From the NCBI GenBank assembly GCA_963781665.1, contig CAWAGA010000002.1, positions 2,914,001 to 2,978,000 of the forward strand: 64,000 nt of DNA. Direction: 5' to 3'. This DNA comes from JAJYIW01 sp963781665 (GTDB lineage Bacteria; Chloroflexota; Anaerolineae; Anaerolineales; Anaerolineaceae). A program made the translations under genes and the position numbers. Shown here in pieces: positions 17,362 to 25,847 of the stretch. The stretch's first letter is position 1, and each line of letters starts with the position of its first letter. A model generated the notes under the pieces. It saw nothing but the letters and a program-made list of their open reading frames with translations. It had not been told where the DNA came from and did no database searches.

Positions 17362-18852
17362 ATGAATGTAAATACACACAATTACCACCACCGGGCAATT
17401 CTAATAAATATTGCCCATCGGGCAATGCTTGAAAGAGGATTACTCCCTAACTTTTCCACCGAAGACCTCGCTGAACTTGACAGGATTCAGTCGCCTACAG
17501 CCGTGAAAGGTGAGGGCATCCACGATTTGAGAGACCTTCTATGGGCTTCAATTGATAATAATGACTCTCTTGACCTGGATCAGGTTACCGTGGCTGAGGT
17601 AATGCCTGGAGACAAGGTCAAGGTTTTAGTAGCTGTGGCCGACGTTGATTCACTCGTCAAAAAAGGGACAGCCATTAACGAACATGCTCGCCATAACACA
17701 ACCTCTGTATATACCGCAGCTGTGATTTTCCCGATGCTCCCAGAACAACTATCCACCAACTTGACTTCATTAAATATTAATGAGGATCGCTTTTGTCTAG
17801 TCATTGAGATGGTGATAAACCCGGATGGGTCGCTTCAGGATTCGGATGTCTACCAGGCATATATTCGCAACCATGCGAAGCTCGCCTATGATAGTGTCGC
17901 TGCCTGGTTAGAAGGGAGAGGACCTATTCCTGAAGCTGTCAATGCCGTCCCTGGATTAGATTTGAATCTGCGGGTACAAGACGGGGTAGCCCAAAAGTTG
18001 AAGGATTTTCGTCACATGCATGGGGCGCTCAGCCTGGAAACCATAGAGGCTAAACCGGTATTTGACGATGATCAAATCCGCGCTCTCGACATCGAAGAAA
18101 AAAACCGCGCGAAAGAGATCATTGAGGATTTTATGATTGCAGCCAATGGTGTGACCGCAAGGTATCTTTCGGCCAAAAAATTCCCTTCGATCCGTCGCGT
18201 GGTGCGCACGCCAAAACGATGGGACCGTATTGTCAAAATTGCCGCGGACCACAATTTCCAACTTCCGGGACTCCCAAATTCAAAAGCGTTGGAAGAGTTT
18301 CTAATCAAGCAAAAAAAAGCCGATCCGCTGCGCTTCCCCGACTTATCTTTGGCTGTGATTAAGCTTTTAGGAGCTGGTGAATATGTTGCAGAACTGCCTG
18401 ATGGCAATGTCCCGGGTCACTTTGGCCTGGCAGTCAAAGATTATGCTCATTCGACCGCTCCCAATCGCCGCTTTCCCGACCTGATTACCCAACGTTTAAT
18501 AAAAGCAGCCCTGGAAGGCAAGCCTTTACCCTATAGTAAAGAGGAGCTGGATGTTCTGGCGGCTCATTGTACCAAAGCAGAAGACGCTGCAAACAAAGTC
18601 GAACGGCAAGTGGGTAAATCCGCAGCCGCGCTTCTCCTCGAATCGAAGGTCGGAGAACAATTTGATGCGCTTGTTACTGGAGCTTCTGAAAAGGGCACCT
18701 GGGCCAGGCTTCTTACCATTCCAGTCGAAGGCAAGGTGATGCATGGATACGAAGATGTTGATGTCGGCGACCGGATACATGTGCAGTTAATATCTGTAGA
18801 TGTTGAGAAAGGATATATCGATTTTAAGAAAATTGGTTCTACAAGAAGTTGA
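17362..18852 (+). CDS. RNB-domain exoribonuclease (RNase II/R-like)
   Basis: 496 residues, shorter than RNase R or RNase II because the N-terminal cold-shock domains are missing. The RNB catalytic region starts at about residue 50 (RDLLWASIDNNDSLDLDQVT); the family's Asp cluster (usually IDG.DA.D.DDA) is partly changed to IDNNDSLDLDQ. HFGLAVKDYAHSTAPNRRFP later matches the YaHFTSPIRRypD segment. A short S1-like beta domain ends the protein (VMHGYEDVDVGDRIHVQLIS). These enzymes degrade RNA 3' to 5'. It is 12 bases after the VIT1 gene, so probably in the same transcript. Confidence 0.85.
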   Translation: MNVNTHNYHHRAILINIAHRAMLERGLLPNFSTEDLAELDRIQSPTAVKGEGIHDLRDLLWASIDNNDSLDLDQVTVAEVMPGDKVKVLVAVADVDSLVKKGTAINEHARHNTTSVYTAAVIFPMLPEQLSTNLTSLNINEDRFCLVIEMVINPDGSLQDSDVYQAYIRNHAKLAYDSVAAWLEGRGPIPEAVNAVPGLDLNLRVQDGVAQKLKDFRHMHGALSLETIEAKPVFDDDQIRALDIEEKNRAKEIIEDFMIAANGVTARYLSAKKFPSIRRVVRTPKRWDRIVKIAADHNFQLPGLPNSKALEEFLIKQKKADPLRFPDLSLAVIKLLGAGEYVAELPDGNVPGHFGLAVKDYAHSTAPNRRFPDLITQRLIKAALEGKPLPYSKEELDVLAAHCTKAEDAANKVERQVGKSAAALLLESKVGEQFDALVTGASEKGTWARLLTIPVEGKVMHGYEDVDVGDRIHVQLISVDVEKGYIDFKKIGSTRS

Positions 18853-18932
18853 GGTAGAAAAATCGGGAGAAATACGTGGTAGGACAACATACCCCGCGCA
18901 GATTTAGAATTTTATTTCTCTCAGATACGGTT

Positions 18933-18977
18933 AACGACAATTAGAATTACCCCCTGACGACAATTAGAAATACCCAC
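18933..18977 (+). repeat. IS21 left terminal repeats
   Basis: Two direct copies, AACGACAATTAGAATTACCC and ACGACAATTAGAAATACCC, are separated by a few bases. They match the right-end copies in inverted orientation and are the likely transposase binding sites. Confidence 0.85.
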
Positions 18978-19029
18978 CAAGAGGTGGTCGATAGCCGGAG
19001 TAAACTACTCCAAAAACATGGAGTAGTGC

Positions 19030-20541
19030 ATGACAGCTAACGACGCCCAGGTGAGGATTATCATGAGAGAACGAAACCAAGGGCATACCCAAGAACAAGC
19101 GGCTGCGAAGGCAAACCTGAGCAGCTGTAAGACTGTCAGGAAATATGAACAGTTGGGAAAACTACCGAGTGAACTGAAACAGCCGCGGAGCTATCGCACT
19201 CGGACCGACCCATTTGAAGCGGAATGGGACGAACTGGAAAAGATGTTGAAGGATGCGCCTGAATTGGAAGCCAAGACGCTGTTTGAATGGTTGTGCGAAC
19301 GGCAGCCGGAGAAATACCAGGAAGGGCAGTTGCGCACCTTGCAACGTCGGGTAAACGAGTGGCGGGTATTGAATGGCAACCCCACCCTCACCCTGGATCA
19401 GGTGCACCAGCCGGGTGAAGTACTGCAAACAGATGGGACCTGGATGAATAATCTGGGGATCAGTTTGCAGGGAGAAGCGTTTGAACACCTGGTTATCCAT
19501 AGCGTACTGCCTTATTCAAATTGGGAATGGGGACGCGTGGTGCAATCAGAATCACTGCTGGCAATCCGGTTGGGACTGCAAAGCGCCTTGATGAAACTGG
19601 GACATGTGCCCAAGATCCACCAGACCGATAATACAACGGCCGCCACCCACAACTTGGGACCCAACCAACGTGACCGGAGCCCGGAAGAGCGTGGATTCAA
19701 CGCCGAATATTTGCAGTTGCTGACGCATTTTGGGATGGAGCCGCGCACGATCCATGTCAACAGCCCCAATGAGAACGGCGACATCGAATCATCGAACGGC
19801 GGGTTCAAACGCACTGTCGTACAGCATTTGCTGTTGCGGGGCAGCCGGGATTTTGAGAGTTTGGAAACCTACGAAGCGTTTTTGTGGGGGATCATGGAGC
19901 AACGTAATGCCCGGCGTCGGGTAAAGCTAGCCGAAGAGCTGGCCGTGATGCAACCCCTGACGGTAGCTCCCTGGCCTGAGGTGCGGGAGTTGAATGTTCG
20001 GGTCGGCTCGAATGGCATCTTGCGGGTCGGTTCGAACGGCTACACCGTACCGAGCGGCTTGAAGAGCAAACGAGTGACCGTGAAGGTGTTCGAATGGCAG
20101 ATTGAGGTGTGGTATGCCAACCAACGGGTGGAGACCTTGCCCCGCCAGACGGGAGTGCAACATTACAGCATTAACTACCACCACGTGATCGACAGCTTGC
20201 TGCGCAAGCCGGGCGGATTTCGCAATTACCGCTATCGCGACGATCTTTTCCCGCGAGCGGTCTTCCGCCAGGCCTGGGAGGCGCTCCAAGGGCGTTGTTC
20301 GGCACGCAAAGCAGATCTGACTTATCTACGCATCCTCAAACTGGCGGCAGGCGGGTTGGAGACGGATGTGGCTGCGGCGCTGGAGATGCTTTTGACATCC
20401 GGTCAGAACTGGGATGACCAAACCGTGGCCGAATTAGTTCAGCCAACCCCAGCAGCCATCCCTGACTTACCAGCCAACCCTGTCAACCTGACCCTCTATG
20501 ACCAATTCTTGAGCCCGGAGGCACGCCATGTCTCCGCTTGA
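19030..20541 (+). CDS. istA: IS21-family transposase IstA
   Basis: 503 residues. An N-terminal helix-turn-helix (GHTQEQAAAKANLSSCKTVR) binds the terminal repeats; an rve-type integrase core follows, with the first Asp in LQTDGTWMNN, a second in KIHQTDNTTA and the Glu in SPNENGDIESSNG. The C-terminal Mu-transposase-like beta domain includes VGSNGYTVPSGLKSKRVTVK. It catalyses cut-and-paste or circular-intermediate transposition with IstB. The ATG start is within a sensible distance of the left repeats. The frame is intact, so the element may still be active. Confidence 0.93.
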   Translation: MTANDAQVRIIMRERNQGHTQEQAAAKANLSSCKTVRKYEQLGKLPSELKQPRSYRTRTDPFEAEWDELEKMLKDAPELEAKTLFEWLCERQPEKYQEGQLRTLQRRVNEWRVLNGNPTLTLDQVHQPGEVLQTDGTWMNNLGISLQGEAFEHLVIHSVLPYSNWEWGRVVQSESLLAIRLGLQSALMKLGHVPKIHQTDNTTAATHNLGPNQRDRSPEERGFNAEYLQLLTHFGMEPRTIHVNSPNENGDIESSNGGFKRTVVQHLLLRGSRDFESLETYEAFLWGIMEQRNARRRVKLAEELAVMQPLTVAPWPEVRELNVRVGSNGILRVGSNGYTVPSGLKSKRVTVKVFEWQIEVWYANQRVETLPRQTGVQHYSINYHHVIDSLLRKPGGFRNYRYRDDLFPRAVFRQAWEALQGRCSARKADLTYLRILKLAAGGLETDVAAALEMLLTSGQNWDDQTVAELVQPTPAAIPDLPANPVNLTLYDQFLSPEARHVSA

Positions 20542-21289
20542 GACCATTCGAGAGCACTTGCGCACCTTACACATGCCCACCGCTGTACAGGTGGTTGAAG
20601 AACTCCTGGCTAGCGCTACCAACGAAAACTGGTCGCCGGAAAAATTCTTGGGCGAACTACTCGAACAGGAGATGGAAGGTCGTCGTCAACGGCGCATCGA
20701 ACGCCTACAGGATGCAGCCCATCTGCCGGTCGAAAAGACCCTGGCGACCTTTGACCAGGGGTATCTTCCCTTGCGACTTCGCCGCCTGCTGCCCCAATTA
20801 TGCACCGGCGAGTTCGTGGACCGCGCCGACAACCTGTTGGTCTTCGGTTTACCCGGCCGTGGGAAAACCCACTTTGTGGCCGCCGTTGGCCACGAACTGG
20901 TCAACATCGGCCGCAGTGTCTTCTTCACCCCGACCTACCGCCTGGTGGATAGCCTGCTGCGCGCCAAACGCGACCTGCTCCTCGAACATGAGCTACGCCG
21001 CCTCGACCGCTTCGAAGTGCTCATCCTGGATGATATCGGTTATGTTCAGCAATCCCCCGAAGAAATGGAAGTCCTCTTCACATTGCTGGCCGAGCGGTAT
21101 GAACGCCGCAGTGTGATCATTACTTCCAACCTGGTTTTCTCCCAATGGGATCAAATCTTCAAAAACCCCATGACCACCGCTGCTGCCATCGACCGCGTCG
21201 TCCACCACAGTATCATCGTCGAATTCGGAAAGGAGATGTCCAGCCACAGAGCCGATGAAGCTGCCAAACGTCTTCAGGAGACCCCCTGA
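20528..21289 (+). CDS. istB: IS21-family helper ATPase IstB
   Basis: 253 residues, DnaC/IstB-like AAA+ ATPase. Walker A is GLPGRGKTH at about residue 107 and Walker B is VLILDDIGYV at about 162, followed by sensor-type ITSNLVFSQWDQIF. It assembles on target DNA and directs IstA. It starts at an ATG 14 bases inside istA, the normal coupled arrangement in this family. The sequence is complete. Confidence 0.93.
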   Translation: MSPLETIREHLRTLHMPTAVQVVEELLASATNENWSPEKFLGELLEQEMEGRRQRRIERLQDAAHLPVEKTLATFDQGYLPLRLRRLLPQLCTGEFVDRADNLLVFGLPGRGKTHFVAAVGHELVNIGRSVFFTPTYRLVDSLLRAKRDLLLEHELRRLDRFEVLILDDIGYVQQSPEEMEVLFTLLAERYERRSVIITSNLVFSQWDQIFKNPMTTAAAIDRVVHHSIIVEFGKEMSSHRADEAAKRLQETP

Positions 21290-21521
21290 AATGTCCCCTG
21301 CTAACTGGTCACAGGACTCACCAGCAAAAGCAGGCCGCCTGCTGTCCGCCTCCACCGTCCCGCTTTGCGCAGTATGCCGCTCCGACTGCGCTCCGTCAAG
21401 GGGAAAAACCCAAACTGCCCCCCTTGACGGTGCTCGTCTCCGCGGCCTTTTCTGCGCAGCGGGACGGCTCCGGCGGAAGCAGGCTATCGAAAAAGGCATA
21501 CGTTTATATGCCTTCTGTTAT

Positions 21522-21568
21522 GGGCATTTCTAATTGTCGCTGATGGGAATATCTAATTGTCGTTGACA
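21522..21568 (-). repeat. IS21 right terminal repeats
   Basis: GGGCATTTCTAATTGTCG and GGGAATATCTAATTGTCG are inverted copies of the left-end repeats. The outer one ends TTGACA, taken as the element's right boundary. Confidence 0.85.
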
Positions 21569-21611
21569 GCAGAACCTTGGATCCACGTAATATTTAACAT
21601 GCCAACGATAT

Positions 21612-23573
21612 ATGGACGAGGCCCTACTGTCAGGTAATAAAGATCGAAAGGCCACAATTCTTTTACGTTTCCAACAGCCTTTGAATCCTGCTTGGACCCA
21701 TAATCAGACCTTAGTCCGTTTACCTGTATGGAATACCCCACTTAAAAATTCAAAAAAAAGCGAATCACCTAAATTTCCAGATGGTTTCCGGGCACTTCTA
21801 GATCGTGCGCAGGCACGTGAAATTGTTGAAGACCCAGCCGTTATTTTGAATTTTCCTTTACAATTTCGAAAACCAAACGAAGATAACTATTTCGTTCTTT
21901 ACGCCGAAGGATACGATCCTGCGCATCCACTTGGTAGTGGATTTGGCGCAAGAGAGCGAACTAATATTTTCTGGGTTCTCGAAAGTCGCCTTAAATCATT
22001 TCTTGTCCCTGGAAATGCAATCAAGCTATACAAAGGCGCTTTTGAGTCAAAAGCCTTGGCTCCCTGGAAAATAACCGAAACCAGAGCACCTCAGGACCCA
22101 ATAATGAAACGGGATAAACGGTTGAGTGCATTTAAGACTGCAACTCTGGGTCGAAAGGTGAATATCCTCTTAGCCTTCCATTCCGTCGAAATGGGGAAAG
22201 CGATGCGGTATTTCCTTGAAAAACGCCATTTTAAATTGGGTGATGGTGATAGCTGGCCTGAAAATATATGCGTAAAAGAAATCGAGATACCTGATTCTTT
22301 GTTCCGTCCATTGGATATTATTGAAAATGCTAATCAAAAGAAGGCCGAAATTCGAAATGACGCAGAGCAGCGGCTTTCAGGGGATTGGCAAAAATTATTA
22401 CATCAACAAAAGGGCGCTGCTGGTGAAAGGACCTTAGCATGGATAGAAATTCCAGATACGAGTGATTATTTATCCCCTCATGATGCTATTCGAATGGCTT
22501 GCGTAAAGGAAGGTGTTTTATCCCAGATGATTAGGCCGCTTCGTTCTAAATACGAATATCTAATTAATATGGGTAGGTATAGCATGGTTTCAACAGCGGT
22601 CCATGATTTTGGCCGTTTGTTTAATGCATGCAGTGATCTAATCCTTCGACAAACAGGGCTCGTATGTGACGACACCAGTAAGAGCCTTAGAAATGATTAT
22701 ATTACCTCTGGTTTCCCCTCAAAAACGGCTGACGATCTCATTGTTGTTGGGTTAACTGTTTTTAGAAACAATAAAGACTATTATCGCGGTCGCGGCAATG
22801 TCAATATCCCTATTGCGGTTCGCATCTTACCAAGTGGCAGTGTGGAAGCAAAAATCCCTAATGTCTGTGATTGGACAGATTATTACGATGCAGCCATTAA
22901 ACTTGGGACCTCTTTTATTCAGAATCGCAGAAGAGCTTCTTTTACCATCGAGCCCTCAGCATTTAATGACTTTATTAAAGAATTACTGTCACAACATCGA
23001 GAATATCCCACTCTTCTTATCTTGGATGCGAATAAACTACGGACCAACTGGAAATATTTAAAGGTCGATGAATTGGAGAAAGACCGTTTAATGGTTGGTG
23101 GAGATCCTTTTGAACCATTTTCGTTTGCGAATATGAATGTCGTTTGGGTAAGGCAGCATAATGACGGCGAGACACCTCAGTATGTTGCAACTAATGAATC
23201 TTCCTGGCCGGAAGCTGACGACGCGGACCGGATTGCACACTCCAGCTTATTCTTGGATACTGATGCGGGTGGAATATTTCAGCATTACTTTTCTGTTGGA
23301 CGCTTGGATAACAACAAAAAAGCTGATCAAAACGCGATGCGTCATGACGAAGGCGGAGAAATGAATTTCAGGAACCAGCAAATGCTTGAATTGGTTCCCA
23401 TAATGGGTGATGATCCGGAAGCCTCTGTAGCAACAACACATATGCTTCGTTCTTCACCGGCTTGGATTACCGGAAATACATTGTTGCCGTATCCCATCCA
23501 TCTTGCGAATACATTGATCGAAGATATGCTGCCGCTATTAGGTGTAGAAGATCAAAATGATTTAGAAAGTTAG
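21612..23573 (+). CDS. pPIWI_RE-like protein, 5'-truncated (MID and RNase H-like regions)
   Basis: 653 residues. The C-terminal third looks like the RNase H/PIWI-like domain of pPIWI_RE proteins (DUF3893): RGRGNVNIPIAVRILPSGSV, YPTLLILDANKLRTNW, VVWVRQHNDGETPQYV and, near the end, GGIFQHYFSVGRLDN. The preceding part (residues about 200-350) would be the MID-like DUF3962 region. pPIWI_RE proteins are predicted RNA- or DNA-guided prokaryotic Argonaute relatives, usually 800 residues or more and linked to a DinG helicase and a nuclease; no DinG gene is seen here. Between the IS21 end and this ATG another frame reads AEPWIHVIFNMPTIYGRG without a start. So the gene probably began upstream, lost its N-terminus at the IS21 side and also has a one-base shift near 21640. 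Confidence 0.65.
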   Translation: MDEALLSGNKDRKATILLRFQQPLNPAWTHNQTLVRLPVWNTPLKNSKKSESPKFPDGFRALLDRAQAREIVEDPAVILNFPLQFRKPNEDNYFVLYAEGYDPAHPLGSGFGARERTNIFWVLESRLKSFLVPGNAIKLYKGAFESKALAPWKITETRAPQDPIMKRDKRLSAFKTATLGRKVNILLAFHSVEMGKAMRYFLEKRHFKLGDGDSWPENICVKEIEIPDSLFRPLDIIENANQKKAEIRNDAEQRLSGDWQKLLHQQKGAAGERTLAWIEIPDTSDYLSPHDAIRMACVKEGVLSQMIRPLRSKYEYLINMGRYSMVSTAVHDFGRLFNACSDLILRQTGLVCDDTSKSLRNDYITSGFPSKTADDLIVVGLTVFRNNKDYYRGRGNVNIPIAVRILPSGSVEAKIPNVCDWTDYYDAAIKLGTSFIQNRRRASFTIEPSAFNDFIKELLSQHREYPTLLILDANKLRTNWKYLKVDELEKDRLMVGGDPFEPFSFANMNVVWVRQHNDGETPQYVATNESSWPEADDADRIAHSSLFLDTDAGGIFQHYFSVGRLDNNKKADQNAMRHDEGGEMNFRNQQMLELVPIMGDDPEASVATTHMLRSSPAWITGNTLLPYPIHLANTLIEDMLPLLGVEDQNDLES

Positions 23574-23617
23574 GTTTAAGGCATACGAACTTGATTCGTT
23601 TGCCTTAAACCTAACTT
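23567..23617. terminator. Bidirectional terminator, long perfect hairpin
   Basis: AGTTAGGTTTAAGGCA pairs perfectly with TGCCTTAAACCTAACT, and ACGAA/TTCGT extends the stem inward to a short loop. It lies exactly between two convergent genes and overlaps both stop codons. It likely ends transcription of the pPIWI_RE gene from the left and of the BREX island from the right. Confidence 0.8.
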
Positions 23618-24620
23618 AAGCCTTCTTGTTAAGGTTGACCTTGAATTGCATAGCCTTCTGAGGCGTCTTCGGGTAATGGTATATTTTGTTCAGCCTGTAA
23701 CTTTGGGAGTCTACAACATTCTGAAATGTCTCATAGAACTCTCGCTTGGTCATAACGAAAGTTCCCTCATTTGTTATGATGCAAAATCTGTCGTCCAGGC
23801 GCAATGGCTCGATTACATCTGCCTTAAAGCACAGCCTTGAGAATTCGTATCTTGCAACACAGTCGCCTATTCCAACGACAGGATTCTCATATATCTTAGG
23901 TGAAGTTGGTAAATTCTCACTTGTTTTAGGTCCAAAACCTTGTGGTTTCTGGTCGATGGCGAATGAGTATCTGAATTCGTTTGCTACAACTGCGGTATGA
24001 GGGGGTGTGCCATCTACCAGTCTCAGGAAGTCTTCCCAGATGGGCCGATATAATGATCTGAACTTCTCGTAGAAAAAAGCGATAACTGTTGGGTCACCTC
24101 CATGACTTTGCCAATCAGTCTTTGGAATGTAAAAATAGTTGCATGGATGAATATTTCGAGCAGTCCTGCGCAACAATTCGTTTCGATCCCATTTTTGAAA
24201 GGTGACATTTCCATCTTTTACGTCGAAAATATGAGCAACGTGCCATCCGGCTTGGCTAATGTTCACCGGTAGGTGGACTTGGAACATGTGGCAGGGGATT
24301 GATTCGACAAATGAAGAAAATGAATTGGACTGCCTGAATTGATCAGAGAATAGCCGGTAATGAATCCACCATGCGGGAGCATTATCTGTTGGCCGGAACT
24401 TTGCGCCATATTCTGTTATCATGGTTTGACCACGTTCCAAACCACTCACCATTCGGACAAGAAACACAGGGTCGGCTGATTCAAGATAATATGCACAGAA
24501 CTGTTTATGAAATTCTTGCACTAAAGGAAGATCCAACAAAACATGTTGAGCCCACCTGTCATACAATTCGGTGAGAGTTCCATTGAAGACCTGTGGCGCT
24601 TCTTTTATTTTAGGCAACAA
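23616..24620 (-). CDS. Hypothetical 334-residue protein at the end of the defence operon
   Basis: No family recognised with certainty. The sequence is soluble and mixed alpha/beta, rich in aromatic residues, with HPCNYFYIPKTDWQSHGGDP in the middle. The C-terminal block GTFVMTKREFYETFQNVVDS then YRLNKIYHYPKTPQKAMQF looks like a conserved module that I associate with hypothetical proteins near restriction genes, but I cannot name it. It is last in the minus-strand series, about 80 bases after the 61-residue ORF, and shares the bidirectional terminator. Its place suggests an accessory defence role, by inference only. Confidence 0.6.
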   Translation of the reverse strand: MLPKIKEAPQVFNGTLTELYDRWAQHVLLDLPLVQEFHKQFCAYYLESADPVFLVRMVSGLERGQTMITEYGAKFRPTDNAPAWWIHYRLFSDQFRQSNSFSSFVESIPCHMFQVHLPVNISQAGWHVAHIFDVKDGNVTFQKWDRNELLRRTARNIHPCNYFYIPKTDWQSHGGDPTVIAFFYEKFRSLYRPIWEDFLRLVDGTPPHTAVVANEFRYSFAIDQKPQGFGPKTSENLPTSPKIYENPVVGIGDCVARYEFSRLCFKADVIEPLRLDDRFCIITNEGTFVMTKREFYETFQNVVDSQSYRLNKIYHYPKTPQKAMQFKVNLNKKA

Positions 24621-24700
24621 TTCCGGACTCCTACGACATATTTGTTACTTCTGTTTTTTAACTTTGAAAATACCTACCCTATACCTTAATTTATTCGATA

Positions 24701-24886
24701 TTAAACATAAATCTTCTGACGAGTTAAGCATGATTTATCAACCGGGCTCCTGGGGGCGATCATTAAAACATTTTTAGAACCACCTTCATCAAAATAATCA
24801 AACCGTACAAGCTTTGGGAAGCCTTTACTATGAGTCAGCTCAAGTGATAACTTTGTTTCATTAAGTCCGCCGGCTTCATTTGTCAT
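24701..24886 (-). CDS. Small hypothetical protein, 61 residues
   Basis: Starts MTNEAGGLNETKLSLELTHS and ends RQKIYV. AAAAGGTG lies about seven bases before this ATG, and the ATG overlaps the end of the upstream nuclease gene by 11 bases, suggesting coupled translation. It is soluble with a beta-rich middle (KLVRFDYFDEGGSKNVLMIA). No family recognised. A GTG three codons upstream is a less likely start. Confidence 0.5.
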   Translation of the reverse strand: MTNEAGGLNETKLSLELTHSKGFPKLVRFDYFDEGGSKNVLMIAPRSPVDKSCLTRQKIYV

Positions 24887-25847
24887 AAATTTCACCTTTT
24901 GAATTCGACATTGTCATCCAATCAATCTCGCTCGTTGAAAGGTCAAGATACCGGACTGAAAATTCTAGAAGCCATGATTTATCTGCTAAATCGGTTGTGT
25001 ATGTTTGCCAACAACTGATCAATTCATTTAGGGTTATGGCCTGAAATGATTTGTCGCCTGACTTTAGCAAAGTTCGATATAAATTTATCGACTGGCTACA
25101 AGCTTCATCGCCCGAATGGTAAATGACCAAAAAATGGCCATGTTTGAAGGTGGATTTTGGATGATGCTGAATAGCCACCCCTAATAAGTGATCCCGCCAG
25201 AGTTGGTTGACCTTTACGTCTCGTAAAGTCTGGATCGAGGCTTCGTTCCAGGGCGACTTCTTAGCATGAGTCCATTTCCAATATTCTTCGTGCTCATGTT
25301 CGGCCAATGTGAAAGGCTCCACCAATTTTGTCTCTATTCCAACAAATCCTTTCCCTCCGTCTTGCGCGGTAAATTCGACATAAGCATCGAACGCAGTGTG
25401 ATCGTTTAGATACTCACTGGCTGGCTCCGGCGCGAATTCTATCTTGACCTGCGTTACTTTAAGAATCTCATCAGGGTAAAAAGGTTTCAATAAGGTGGTA
25501 GCCAGTTCAAGATTATCTACCAAGGGTGCGAACAGATTAAAACACATTGGTTGACTGGAAAGCATATTGCAAAGGAGGCGGTATGGTTCGACAGCGCCCT
25601 TTTTTTCTGTGAGCCTTCGTATGACTACAGAGAAAATGCGCTGTCCAAGCTGAGGGGTAAAGAAATTTAATCCTTGTTCGCCATTTTCCAGAGTCAGCAT
25701 GTTGCCATAATTAGAAGGACTTGTCCGTCTAGGACCTCGACCGAAAGGGACCTTTAACACTTTAGCCCGATACCAGCTTTGGTGAAAGCGCGTTCGGGCC
25801 GCGAACGAATTATCTTTAGCATATTGAGGACCGATTGCTATGTCCAT
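24876..25847 (-). CDS. PD-(D/E)XK putative restriction endonuclease (PGN_0703-like)
   Basis: About 323 residues from the MDIAIGPQYAKDN start; a GTG/ATG up to 42 bases earlier is possible. The core has the nuclease pattern: Asp in HTAFDAYVEF, then GFVGIETKLVEPF, giving D-x(n)-ExK (E-T-K) on adjacent strands, and later a Gln/His-containing helix. I recognise this as the PGN_0703 family of putative restriction endonucleases. The ATG overlaps the preceding gene's stop as TAATG, so it is translationally coupled to the DUF7662-like protein. It would cut DNA; the trigger or modification sensed is unknown. Confidence 0.7.
   Translation of the reverse strand: MDIAIGPQYAKDNSFAARTRFHQSWYRAKVLKVPFGRGPRRTSPSNYGNMLTLENGEQGLNFFTPQLGQRIFSVVIRRLTEKKGAVEPYRLLCNMLSSQPMCFNLFAPLVDNLELATTLLKPFYPDEILKVTQVKIEFAPEPASEYLNDHTAFDAYVEFTAQDGGKGFVGIETKLVEPFTLAEHEHEEYWKWTHAKKSPWNEASIQTLRDVKVNQLWRDHLLGVAIQHHPKSTFKHGHFLVIYHSGDEACSQSINLYRTLLKSGDKSFQAITLNELISCWQTYTTDLADKSWLLEFSVRYLDLSTSEIDWMTMSNSKGEIYDK

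Larger units (their letters stand above)
18931..21568 (+). mobile_element. IS21-family insertion sequence
   Basis: The element has istA and istB overlapping by 14 bases and multiple terminal repeats. Each end carries two copies of an ACGACAATTAGA repeat in inverted orientation between ends. The right end finishes ...TAATTGTCGTTGACA; the left starts near GGTTAACGACAATTAGA. Total length is about 2.64 kb, normal for IS21. No clear target-site duplication is seen next to the ends, so the flanks may have been rearranged. About 250 bases after istB contain no convincing passenger gene. Confidence 0.9.

Noticed and set aside
20538..21116. 192-codon plus-strand frame
   Set aside because: Shadow within istB, which has clear Walker motifs in its own frame.
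21255..21533. Possible IS21 passenger gene after istB
   Set aside because: The translation is low-complexity and unlike any protein, with no ribosome-binding site, and it overlaps the istB end and the right terminal repeats.
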